Shown: positions 8,241 to 17,978, counted from the stretch's first letter. The stretch: 20,109 nucleotides of DNA from Priapulus caudatus (GCF_000485595.1 NW_014577154.1:575692-595800), one strand, 5' to 3'. The notes: a model not told the origin generated them from the letters alone. Numbers and translations are program-made.

Positions 8241-9000
8241 CACTAATGATGTTAGCATGTGTAGGCTAAACAAAACTACTTTGAAATGCAGATCTGTGTA
8301 CATATCGGTAAAAATAACGATATGCAAATGTTCTAAAACAATGTCAGCCTTACCGTATATCTTTGGTGTTACGCAAAGTGTAGTGATAGATATCATGGCG
8401 ATCAAAAACATATGAGAACGGTTGGGAAAACATGTCAGATCATTGCTTTAAACTGGCACTACACGCACCGAAAATAGTATATGGCTGCCCGCATAAGCAT
8501 CGCAGATCTGCGACCATCTACGACCTTTTTCTCTGTACCAGGAATAGAAATCACAAAATCAGTTTACCACAAAAAGGGCATTCGAGCGTAGCTTCAGCTT
8601 GTTAGGCAAACCTAACGAGTGCCGATGGTGTTTTTAAAACACTAAACATGGCAGCTGAATCGTAATAGCGAAGTATTTTCGTGTAATATAATGACTTCCC
8701 AATGATTGAGCCGAGCGTGACAATATATATATACGCCCACGATTTCCCAGGTTGGCGATTTTGTATTGTTGGCTCGCATTAAGGCCATAAGTATTTTTTT
8801 TAAATGCATTTGGAATGATATTTCAGAACGGTTAAGTTTACGTCGCAATTGAAACAGCTGCGTTTATTGATGATATATTTGCGCGCAGTGAGAACGAAAC
8901 TATGCGACATTTCATCGGGATATAGATCGCGCATCAAAGCTTCATGAGCGATGTCATTATCGTGTGTGAAGACAATCCTAGTGTGAAATTCAGAGCACTG
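8241..9000. other. Non-coding unique sequence
   Basis: No gene recognised. A small hairpin GTTAGG-CAAA-CCTAAC lies near 8600-8616. The frames at 8185-8415 (+) and 8642-8848 (-) are AT-driven and lack any motif. Confidence 0.5.
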
Positions 9001-9140
9001 AGTGTGTGTGTGTGTGTGTGTGTGTGTTGTGTGTGTGTGTGTGTGTGTGTGGCGTGCGTGGCGCCGCGCGTGCGTGCGTGTGTGGCGTGTGTGTGCGTGC
9101 GTGCTGCGTTGCGTGCGTGTAGTGTCGTCGTGCTGTCTGT
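9001..9140. repeat. (GT)n / GCGT microsatellite
   Basis: Nearly perfect (TG)n at 9001-9050 continues into degenerate GTGCGTGC to about 9140 and is followed at once by a purine tract, making a compound repeat. Confidence 0.95.
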
Positions 9141-9510
9141 GTAGAGAGAGAACGTGAGTGATGGGAGAGAGAGAGAGCAGGAGAAGACAGGAGAGGACAG
9201 CACAGACAGATCAGCAGAAAACGAAATAGAGAATGGAAGAGTGATAGAGAGCGAGAGTATCAGAATTAGAGAGAGTAGAAATGCGAGAGAAGAGAGAGAA
9301 GAGTGATGAGAGAGGAGGAGAGAGAGAATAGAGCATGAATGAAAAAGCAGACGGGGGATTGTGAGAGCGGAGAAGAGAGAGGAGGGGCCAGAGCAGAGAG
9401 AGAGAGAGAGAGAGAGAGAGGAAGAGAGAGAGTAGAGAGAGTAGAGAGAGAAGAAGAGAGAGAGAGAGAGGGAGAGAGTGAGAAAGAAAAGGGGGGAAGG
9501 CAGGGGGAAG
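9141..9510. repeat. Long polypurine (GA)n tract
   Basis: About 370 bases that are overwhelmingly purine on the + strand, with perfect (GA)n at about 9393-9420 and 9452-9470. Repeat-coded frames on both strands (Arg/Glu, Ser/Leu) are artefacts. Confidence 0.95.
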
Positions 9511-9689
9511 CTCCTATACCCACCTCCGTGGCCTCTTCATGCATCCGTGCATTCAAATGCTCCCCATAACGTGACGAACCGCTGGGATCGCAATATATAA
9601 TATTCATAAACACAATAATGTAATGCTAACTTAGTAGTTTACTTTTACGGCTAAACCTCATGCACAGCTGATCGTACGCGTGTCACAAA

Positions 9690-10345
9690 CACGCTCACAG
9701 CAGACACGCGCACACACGTACACCCACGCATACGTGCACGCACGCTCAAAGCACACGCGCACACACACAAACGCGCGCGCGCATACACGCATATACGCAC
9801 GCACGCGCACACATACGCACGCACGCACGCACACACACGCAAGCAGGCACACACACGCACGAACGCACACACACACACGCGCGCGCGCACACACAAACAA
9901 ACGCACACACACACACATTTACACACACGCACACACAAACACGCGCGCGCACACAAACAAACGCACACTCACACGCACGCTCACACACACACACGCGCGC
10001 GCGCGCGCACGCACGCACGCACGCACACGCACATGCACGCACATACGCACGTGTACGTGCACATGCACGCACGCACGCACATACGCACGTGTACGTGCAC
10101 ATGCACGTACGCACGCACGCACGTGAACACGCACGCACGCACGCACGTGTAGGTGCACGCACACGCACGTGTACGTGCACGTGCACACGCACGCACGCAC
10201 GCACGTGTACGTGCACACGCACGCACACACGCACGTGTACGAGCACACGCACGCACGCACGTACAAACGTGTACGTGCACACGCACGCACGTACGAACGT
10301 GTACGTGCACACGCACGCACGCACGTGTGTACGTGCACACGCGAA
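9690..10345. repeat. (CA)n/(ACGC)n alternating purine-pyrimidine block
   Basis: About 650 bases made almost wholly of CA, CG and GCAC steps. The first half is CACACA/CGCGCG mosaic. The second half (from about 10047) has a higher-order unit built on CACGTGTACGTGCACA plus (CGCA)n, repeated about nine times with variable spacing. His/Thr/Arg and Val/Cys/Arg repeat frames on both strands are not genes. Confidence 0.95.
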
Positions 10346-10729
10346 GACTGTGGCATTACAACAACACAGATGTATGCGTATGTATACTGCACGGTCGAAA
10401 TACGAAATATTTTGTCACAAATGACCTGACCCGAAAGAATTCGTGGCAAAGTTCGCAGACTGTAACTACGAACTGGCTCATTTGGAGAGATGCACGCACG
10501 CCGCGCCGTCTTGCTGCTAAAAAACACCCCATTTCTCGGCGATTATCGATCGCAGCGCCACCTCGCGTTATTCGATTATGTCCAGTCGGACGTGTTTATT
10601 CAGTCGGCAACTGGAGCGCTCCGGGCGCTTGTCTTTGGCCACGTCAAGTACCACGTCGGTTTTAATTTTTGCTCGAGCTAAATTTCGCTCGTTTCGTCGC
10701 GCGCCGGCCCTTACATCGGCCGCTAAGTT

Positions 10730-10953
10730 TTCTGCATGTCTCTCGCGCAAGAGTCAGAGGAGCTTTCCTCCTCCTCCTCCTCCTCCTCCTCCTACTACTC
10801 CTCAGTCCGCGAAAAAGTGGTCAATAAGCCAGTTCGTAGTTAGCCAAGGGGTTGTATGACGTCACAGGTCACCGGGTCAGTTGTGACAAAATCGATGAAA
10901 TCTCGATCGATGAAGTCTTCTGCATGTCTGTCGCGCGAGAGTCAGAGGAGCTT
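10730..10953 (+). repeat. 36-bp direct duplication, 188 bp apart
   Basis: The segments 10730-10765 and 10918-10953 both read TTCTGCATGTCT.TCGCGC.AGAGTCAGAGG-AGCTT with only two differences. The DNA between them is not obviously similar, so this is a short dispersed duplicate or the visible core of an old tandem duplication. Confidence 0.8.
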
Positions 10954-11431
10954 ACCGAGGATTGCTCGCTCCTGAAATTTACGCATTTACTCGGCGAATA
11001 TGGGGTGCCACGAGATTAGCAGGGCGTTTTTTTCTCGCAGAGTCGAAAACGCATTAGACACGTCAAATAGACTGTTTTGTAGTCGCACGCGATTCGATGG
11101 GCGTTAAAGATTAGTTCGTTTAAAATACATGTAAAAAAGGAATTCGAATTCGCCGTTCGTTAGAAACGACTCGATAAATCAGTTCGTTAGACCGCGCGCT
11201 TCGTGCAGCGTCGCAAGTAAAAGCTCATTTCGTCGTGGCGTGAGAATTAGATTTGCGCTAATCTTGCGGGCACGTGATTTCGCCAGCGCTCTCACGCGGT
11301 GACACATTGTGTTTGATCGCTCGTGCTACATTTTTCGCGAGCAATGATTTTGTGAATCGACGCCTACCGTTCATTCTGATGTTCCTGATTCGTCTGCTTT
11401 TTCTATCCACGCGTTTATTTTTCGACGCGAG

Positions 11432-11520
11432 CTGTGTGTGTGTGTGTGTGCGTGTGTGCGTGCGTGCATGTGCGTGCGTGCGTGTGCGTGCGTGCGTGCG
11501 TGCGTGTGTGTGCGCGTGCG
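11432..11520. repeat. (GT)n/(GCGT)n microsatellite
   Basis: (TG)n passes into GCGTGCGT and ends in GTGTGTGCGCGTGCG. Confidence 0.95.
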
Positions 11521-12091
11521 CCCCCGCATTGATAGGTAACGTGCGACAAGTGTTTTGTTCCCGAATCGCGCGTGTGTTTTTTACCCACCGAGCGTGTTTT
11601 TTTGCTCGCGTGTTTACGGATCGACGCAATGCGCGCGCGGGGGAGGGGTGTGTCGCTATGCGCGCGCGTGGGAGTGTAGCGACGTCGCGAGTAGCGGCGC
11701 GATGCACGCGGTGAAATGCATGTGCGAACGCGGTTGGTTTCGTTTGGACATTCACGCCTCGCCATGTGATGTCATCAATATCGGAACTTTCCCTGTCAGG
11801 CGACGGACGTAAGGCGGTCGTTGGCACCATCGTTGCTGACTGTCGTAACTTCATTAACTTGTACGCCATCTCTCACTGATTGTGCCGTTCAGAGCAATTA
11901 GTCGAGACTTTCTATATTTTCCGCGCCGGCGGTGCCGTTCCTGGTTATAGTGTTAGTGCCTACACTAGCGTTGCTAAGAACACGCGATACTATGGGGAAG
12001 GAAAGAGGGAAGGAAGGCGTCGTTAGCTATGACCTCAGTGCGCACGTTGTGATTGCAGCAGCAGCCAAACTGTCATCATCCTCGAGCTACC

Positions 12092-12118
12092 ATGGCTGAC
12101 GCGCGCGCGCGCCGGCAG
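12092..12118 (+). CDS. Candidate short first coding exon (partial)
   Basis: ACCATGG at 12089-12095 is an optimal animal initiation context. The frame reads MADARARRQ and meets CAG|GTATGA at 12119, a usable splice donor. An in-frame TGA at 12050-12052 closes the frame upstream, so 12092 would be the true start. Two upstream starts exist: ATG 12029 with an 8-codon-span uORF that stops at the same TGA, and ATG 11992, whose 35-codon frame overlaps 12092 and ends at 12099. No domain can be recognised in nine residues and no continuing exon was identified, so the call rests on the start context and donor alone. It could be chance in CpG-rich DNA. Confidence 0.25.
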
Positions 12119-12226
12119 GTATGAAGTAATTGGTTTTGTTATTAGGACAACGATAGTTCTGTCGATAAATCTAAAACAACGTGCATTTATGAGCACGATT
12201 ACACTTGTGCGTCGCATACCAGGACT

Positions 12227-12595
12227 GCGTCACGCGTGATTGTAAACGCTGCGTCACATGTGATTGTAAAAGCTGCGTCACTAGTGATTGTGATGATTAC
12301 GTCACGCGCGACTGTACAGACTGCGTTACGCGTGACTGTGATAGTTTCGTTACGCGTGACTGTGATAGTTTCGTTACGCGTGACTGTGATAGTTTCGTTA
12401 CGCGTGACTGTGATAGTTTCGTTACGCGTGACTGTGATAGTTTCGTTACGCGTAATTGTGATAAGCTGCATCACGCGTGGTTGTAAAAGCTGCGTCACGC
12501 GTGATGGTGATGGCTGCGTCACGTGTGATTGTAAAGGTTGCGTTACGCGTGATTGTGATGGTTTCGTCACGCGCGACTGTACAGACTGCGTCACG
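12227..12595 (+). repeat. 24-bp minisatellite, about 15 units
   Basis: Units begin at 12227, 12251, 12275, 12299 and so on every 24 bases to 12443, then run one base out of register from about 12468. Four central units (12347-12442) are identical, and the unit before them is nearly so. The outer units are more varied. Each has the core G(C/T)(C/T)TCACGCGTGAC or GTTACGCGTGAC followed by TGTGATAG or TGTAAA. TCACGCGTGA is a perfect palindrome. The variant block CACGCGCGACTGTACAGACTGCG occurs near both ends (about 12302 and 12568), showing a higher-order duplication. Because 24 is a multiple of three, open frames with 8-residue repeats (for example VTRDCDSF) appear on both strands; I do not regard them as protein. 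Confidence 0.95.
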
Positions 12596-12721
12596 GCCCG
12601 CGGCCTGCAATTCTTGCCAATTTGAATCTTACACATCTATTTGCACGCTTCCTCAAGGCATGGCAGCCTCGCGATATACCATATAGGCCTACATGCTTTA
12701 TTCTATAGGCTATTTATCTAA

Positions 12722-13674
12722 TCTATATTTGAGTTCGTATGTATGTATGTATGTATCGTACCCTAAGGGCAGCCAAACCGCCCAAGCGATCTGGATGCAA
12801 TTTTCAGAGGGCGATTTCCTATACCCGGGGAGTGTTCCTAGACGAAAAAAATCTGTCAAACCGTGAAACTCACCGAAAAATCCGTGAAAAATCCCTCAAT
12901 TCGTGAAACTTCACACAATGTCAGCACTCATTGTACAGTGCTGCCACACACAGAAAAATCGATGACTATTTCTTTCCCTCACCTCATCAGCTGCTGCTAT
13001 TGTGAAACCGAAACCAATACTAAAACAGAGCACAACCAGGACCAGTTCAGAGGTACTACTCACTGAGTTGAGAGGTTGAGTTCAGATGCTACAATCTCAG
13101 AATGCATTGTACCATTCGAAGCTATGCATTTTCTGATTCAGTAGAAAAATGTCTTAATTTCAATGTGCATGGTTGCGCGCCAAGCATTCACTAGACAATA
13201 TCCAGTGGACACAGACCCCACTCGCTGGCCTGTCTCTATCTATACTATATATGGAATTTCTTTTATTCATGGTACGATCTCACAATGGATAGCTGTACGC
13301 GGGGAGCTCAACAGTTGGAGACGCCAGGAATCTCTACATATTTGCACCAGAGAATAACACGAAAAACATTGTTTATCAACAGGCTTTGAAATGAAAAGTG
13401 CAACCCATTCGTACATGCTGTTATAATAACTTTTTGTAATTTACACCATATTACTATTATGTCCCAGGGGTTCTAAGTTGGGTTGTGCTGTCATATAAAT
13501 GTCATACGTAACAGTTTTTTCCCATGCTTATTATCTTATTAGACCGATTTGTAAATATAGATATTGTGTGCAATGTTATTGTCGATTTTTACCCAATGTT
13601 CCTATTGTGTCCCATTATTAGTAGTATGAATTAGTAGTACGATTTTACCCAGCGCAGCGGGTACCCGCAGCTAG
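12722..13674 (+). mobile_element. Second Helitron derivative (non-autonomous)
   Basis: The 3' end is GC-rich and palindromic (GCGGGTACCCGC 13657-13668), is preceded by ACCC...GGGT pairing (13647-13662), and ends in CTAG at 13671-13674 followed by T. The 5' end is placed at TCTATATTTGAG (12722, after A). It is followed by (GTAT)n at 12737-12756 and then the CCTAAGGGCAGCC..., ACCGCCCAAGCGATCTGGATG and CTATACCCGGGGAG blocks, which I associate with the 5' part of many invertebrate Helitrons. TC at 12717 is an alternative start. Between the ends only a scrap of helicase tail survives. The element is on the same strand as the one at 3780-5236 but differs in end sequence, so they belong to different subfamilies. 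Confidence 0.75.
13293..13394 (+). pseudogene. Helitron helicase C-terminal tail, fragment
   Basis: The frame from 13293 reads LYAGSSTVGDARNLYIFAP, then ENNTKNIVYQQALK and stop TGA (13392-13394). It aligns with the end of the other element's helicase (LYVRCSRVGNPDNLYIL..., KTKNVVYQEALQN, stop). Motif VI has lost its Arg (GSST against CSRV), and the frame is closed just upstream by TAG at 13290-13292, so this is a decayed relic. The stop lies 280 bases before the element's 3' end. Confidence 0.8.
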
Positions 13675-13740
13675 TTCTTAATATAACTGCCGATCAGCCG
13701 GCATATCATGGTTTACATTCCCGTGTGGCCTCTGGGCCCC

Positions 13741-13866
13741 CGCTATATTGCGCATGGGCATAGGCATGGGCATAGGCATGGCTATGGGCATGGGCATAGG
13801 CATTTGTATGGGCGTGTCATAACTGTGACTCGAATTTAACCTTCATCGCAAATGCGCAATATAGCG
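13741..13866. repeat. 15-bp perfect inverted repeat enclosing a hexamer tandem repeat
   Basis: CGCTATATTGCGCAT (13741-13755) and its exact reverse complement (13852-13866) are flanked by CCCC and GGGG with one bulged A, giving a stem of about 19 bp. The loop holds a run of GGCATA/GGCATG hexamers (13753-13803) decaying into TATGGGCGTG. It starts 66 bases after the second Helitron's end. It may be a small foldback element; no target duplication is evident. Confidence 0.75.
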
Positions 13867-14054
13867 AGGGGGGCATTTGGCACGTTTGGATGGGAAGTTG
13901 TTGTTTTTTCATGGGGAAGCCATATACCATGCTACGCCCCGGCAGTGTTTTCAAACGAACGCAAATTGGCAAGAGAAAAAAAACACGACCGCAAGTCGAC
14001 GCAACTACGCAAAGGGCCGTGTGCAAAACTTTGATGGCGCGATTCTCGCCGAGC

Positions 14055-14310
14055 TTCACGTGACGTAATAGCTCAGCGAACCAATTACACTCACGCGTCG
14101 TTCCATAGCGAGAGAAATGGCGATTGCTTGGCGGCAACAACGAGAAACGAATTGATCGGGGAACGTATGACGCTAAGCGGCCAAACGTAGAGCTGCTAAA
14201 CACGCGCGACTTACATATCAAAATGAAATTCGCTTGGCGCTTGCACGGCGGTGCTCAAACGTGCCGGTGAGCGCTGTCGGCGTTAATATGACGCGAGATC
14301 TCGCGAGAGC
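14055..14310. promoter_or_regulatory. Promoter-like cluster: E-box/CRE and CGCG palindrome
   Basis: TCACGTGACGTAA at 14057-14069 overlaps an E-box (CACGTG) with a CRE/ATF-like TGACGTAA. TCTCGCGAGA at 14299-14308 is the CGCG element that BANP binds at vertebrate CpG-island promoters, here extended by a neighbouring CGCGAGATCTCGCG palindrome (14293-14306). The surroundings are CpG-rich, and an ETS-like ACTTCCG lies near 14428. These are motif matches only; no gene start is recognised on either strand within about 1 kb. Confidence 0.3.
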
Positions 14311-15253
14311 TGCGTGAGCGGAATCAATTTATCAGATTTCAAAATCGTGGAATCCGCCTCATCACACGCTTCAACGGCAGGGGGTTAGTCGCACTATGCG
14401 CGTTAACACGCCGCCTTATAAGCAATACTTCCGTAACTTTCGTCAGTAGTCCGCGAACAGTCACTATACTGCCGTTAGCTCTGGCTAAAAGTATTCGCTA
14501 TAAGGTATAAAATAAGGTATAATCTAGCGGTACATTGTGGGATCTTTTCTGCTACCGTAACGGCGGATTCTGCTCGGACATGGCCGTGATTCAAATACAA
14601 CTGCGAGCTTCATAATGCGTGTCTTTTCGAATATAACTGCACCGGAAAATCATTTTCACGCCCGACAATGACGCGGTATTCATCCGGGATAATTAATTAA
14701 GACGCGAATGTCAAAGGCTCGCCGCTTTCCAAACGACCGGCTATACCGATGTTATAACAGCGCAGCAAGCGATCTGATTCGCCTAGATCGAAATGTCCGA
14801 CCCGACTACGGGGTTACCGAGCACGCACTGTCGCAACGCGACACCGGCCTACCGAATAGACTGCGTTACAACTGTCGAAGTCGAAACCTATTCAACGGAA
14901 AGCAATAATAGGTGGGATAACGTCTTGCCGCCGAGTAAGAGAAGGCGCAGAGGGGGCGGCGCCGCGAGTGACGCGGGTGAAGGATGTGAAGTCAATTTGT
15001 CTCTCGCATTAGTACGGAACGCTGAGGGGCGGCCGGAAGAGGGCGTCAACAGTCGCATGTTCAAAGGCTAATTGTGATCAAAGCATCGCCGACGCAAGAT
15101 TGAAACAAGAAGAGATACTCGGGCCGAGACGAGACAAAGGGTGAATCGGTGCGTCTTCGAGGTGGAGAGAGATGGAGAAGAAATACTAACTAAGAACTAC
15201 TTTTCCCGAGCGAATGGCGATGGATAATCGCCTAATACCTATTTTTGATTTTA
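14311..15253. other. CpG-containing unique sequence, no gene recognised
   Basis: The frame 14793-15071 (+) includes a basic run (KRRRRGGG) but has no domain, shares its DNA with another open frame (14708-14908), and ends without splice or poly(A) context. I do not call it a gene. Confidence 0.4.
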
Positions 15254-15382
15254 ACTTTCAACAACGCGGCAAGAAGTTTTAATTCATCAAGAGCAAAAAA
15301 CCTTCGCAAATTGTTCTGATTCTTTCAAGACCTTTGATATACGTGTACACTAACTTTTATTTTTTGCCGCGTTGTTGAAAGT
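15254..15382. repeat. 19-bp perfect inverted repeat, 129-bp foldback
   Basis: ACTTTCAACAACGCGGCAA (15254-15272) is matched exactly by its reverse complement at 15364-15382, with 91 bases between. Pairing continues weakly inward (AGAAGTTTT against AACTTTTATTTT). It could be a MITE-sized relic; no flanking duplication is visible. The loop is too long for a typical animal pre-miRNA. Confidence 0.85.
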
Positions 15383-15777
15383 CTGAGAAAGCAAGACAAA
15401 AGTCACGTATACACGCAGGCACAAACGCATACACGAACACACAAAAGCACGCACGCGCGCCCACACACAATATAACATTAATCATACGCGAGACAAAAAC
15501 GCGAATTTTGCGGTCATAATCCCTTTGACAATCTCAATGTATATAATATGCGACGCATTCCATTTATGAAAGGCGTATTGGCTATACGGTGTTCGTTGTG
15601 CGTCCATGCAACATCGGCAGATAATATCACACTTCTGTGAAATTCGCACATCGCTACAATACAACAGAGTCAGCGTCGAGAGAAAATGCATTTTACGACA
15701 AATGCGAGATGTCGTAAATATTTTATTTTTCCGCGTCGGGAAAACCCACGCGCAAATACTGCCGCTAATCTCGCTGA
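15383..15777. other. Non-coding unique sequence
   Basis: Contains a short CA/GCAC-rich patch (15405-15470). The minus-strand frame 15482-15859 runs into the (CA)n repeat and shows no domain. Confidence 0.45.
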
Positions 15778-15786
15778 ACGCACGCA

Positions 15787-15862
<76 letters not shown>
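15778..15862. repeat. (ACGC)n-(CA)n microsatellite
   Basis: Seven or so ACGC units change sharply into a perfect (CA)n run of about 58 bases. Confidence 0.97.
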
Positions 15863-15863
<1 letters not shown>

Positions 15864-17403
15864 TAACGCCTACTTCTATCGCACTCACAATGAACTGCGC
15901 ATTGCTTATAGTGACTAACGTATTTAATATTCTAATTCTGCAGATATAAACAGCTATCTTGTGCCCTCTGCCATTTACTTTCAATTATCGCTAATCTATT
16001 TTATACATGCATTTTCGTGCGATGGCTTAGTTCTGTCTAACGCCCTAAAAATTACGTTGGGACTGTACGAAAATGTACTAGTCATCATACGCCGGTGTAA
16101 AAGTGTGGGGTTTTGCACCAATTTTTCACGCATTTCTCCCTCGGGTTGTTTCGGGTGGGGCGATTATTGCGTGCTTCGCACAATTACCCATTTTTCAGCC
16201 CAACCGTGAATCGTCATGAAGACTTGTGAGCACTCTCGCATGTCATTGTATTCCCGATACCCTCATCAAATTCACTCACTTGTTTTATCTAGTATCCCTG
16301 TGCCTCACATAAATGGTTTCCAAGCTCGATATATATATATATATATATATACATATATCAACTTGCGTGATGCGTAAAAAATATTCCCTCGTGCGAAATG
16401 CTATAGCTATTGATTAATTAAATTAAACCTGCGTCTTTCTTTATTTTCAAAATTAAAATTAACGTTGTTTTAATCAACCACAGCGCGCTTTGATTGCACG
16501 AAACTCTTCCCCTTGAACGACGTAAAAAACGAACTAAAAAAAACTTTACTTGAACGAAGTAAACGTTTCCTGCGTTTCTTACATGGTATTATGGGTATAG
16601 ATTGCCGCATATATATATATTATATATAATATATATATATATATAATATATATATATAGTCCAGACCGTTGTGGTGAATCCCGGCAGCGCGTACGTAATA
16701 ATGTTAGTTGCTCTGTTCGGGCTTATATGGAGGAGAGGAAGTAAGCGAGGGCATATATGGAGGATTGCGAATTTGCTTGCGGGCGAACGCTATAGCTTAA
16801 AATAGGATTTTAAACGGCAGAATGACATCACGAGATTGATTCAGAGACCATATCATAGTTTATAGGCCGTATAGATATGTTATATTTAATACTGACGCAG
16901 CCGACATAACATAGACAACCAGTCGTATTATCATACGAGACTGAGTGGGTTGATATAATGATTTGGTTAATTGTACCACTCGCGCACCGCACGGTTTGGG
17001 CCCCGCATGAATTAATCGAACGGTTAATCAAACCATGCTTGTTATGGCGAGTAATGTAATTCACACTATTTAAATGTTAAGTTAGTGGTGGTTAGCGGCG
17101 TAATACTGTAGACCTACTGCCTAACCTTATCGCAGACTCTCGAATGAAAGAAGGCTGCGTAAATTTTCTTGGTAATCAGATCATTCATACCAGCTTCCCG
17201 CTCTGGTCTTGCGATGCGGGGCAAAGAGGTGCATTCTTATTTTCATTCGCTGTCAGGCTTTAGTAACGAAGTCCGTTATGACGCTGTAAACGAAGCAGCT
17301 GATTAAAGCTACGATCCATCTGGAGAGTGAGTAGATGTTCGAGATCAGTTTTAAACTTTAAGCGCGTGGTTGGATTATTGTACATATGAATTTGCAGTAA
17401 AGA
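15863..17403. other. Non-coding AT-rich sequence with (TA)n tracts
   Basis: Holds (TA)n at about 16329-16352 and 16609-16658, a GTGC-TTC-GCAC hairpin at 16171-16181, and a 16-base direct repeat GGGC.TATATGGAGGA at 16719 and 16749. No coding frame with recognisable content on either strand. Confidence 0.5.
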
Positions 17404-17700
17404 CGTCCTCGTCTTCTTTCAATTTATCCTTTTATTTCACCATCCTTGTAACGCCCTTCTACTAGGTTTATTCACTTCCATTCTCGCTAAATTTTTATAC
17501 ATCTTTATAACAGCGTCTGTTTCTTGCTCGCCATCATCCCTTCTTTTTCTCCCCCATTCAAGCCCTCCGTGCTCCTCCTTCATCACTTCTCTTTCGCTTG
17601 ATCTCAACCCTTGTCCACATTTCCCCCCTCCCAGATGCAGTCTCTTTCTCTTCGTCACCGTCACTCGCTTATCCTCATCTCATCCGCTTTTCTTTTCCAT
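17404..17700. other. Pyrimidine-rich stretch with unsupported open frames
   Basis: The + strand is strongly C/T-rich over about 300 bases. This yields a 75-codon frame on - (17437-17664, rich in Lys/Arg/Glu) and a 106-codon frame on + (17611-17931). Neither shows a domain or splice context, and the composition explains both. The minus frame is the less repetitive of the two and would be the one to test. Confidence 0.35.
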
Positions 17701-17978
17701 TTTCACTTCTATCCCCAAGCTCTTAGAATAGTTATAATGTTTATTCATTCTCCGTCTGCTCCTTCGAACCCTTCATTAACTGAACGGCGCGGATTTCGCT
17801 CAAGACATCGCGGCTCGTCTACCGGAGATCCATTTTTAAACGCGCTTTTCCCAGTGGCCGACCGCTATTTGCTGCCGTTTTATGAGTTTGCTAATGAGCA
17901 TACGAGTAGCGTCAATCTCCCGCATATGTAAAGCCGTTAGCTCGGCGCTGAGGTGCGCGAGCAAATTACCGTGCCACA

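Larger units (their letters stand above)
10346..12091. other. CpG-rich unique region, possible promoter/5' UTR area
   Basis: More CpG-rich than most of the window (for example CGTCGCGCGCCGGCC near 10697). It contains (CTC)n at 10766-10801, a GT/GCGT run at 11432-11515, and a 36-base segment repeated 188 bases apart. Open frames here pass through simple repeats and carry no domain. If real, the small exon starting at 12092 would make this its upstream region; no TATA box or known core promoter was recognised. Confidence 0.35.

Noticed and set aside
9651-10665. Many Cys/Val, His/Thr or Arg-rich frames over 100 residues
   Set aside because: All are translations of alternating CA/CG repeats.
12227-12595. 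CRISPR array
   Set aside because: The units are contiguous with no unique spacers, no cas genes are present, and the context is an animal genome.
12199-12636. Repeat proteins of 93-145 residues (VTRDCDSF / NETITVTR units) on both strands of the 24-bp array
   Set aside because: 24 is divisible by three, so any stop-free unit gives long frames. Units on both strands and in several frames are open, and no start context, signal or flanking coding sequence supports translation.
13817-14221. 134-codon minus-strand frame
   Set aside because: It starts over the promoter-like region and runs into the foldback arm. It has no domain, no splice signals and ordinary non-coding composition.
14793-15071. 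92-codon + frame with KRRRRGGG
   Set aside because: A basic run alone is not evidence; it overlaps another open frame and no homology is recognised.
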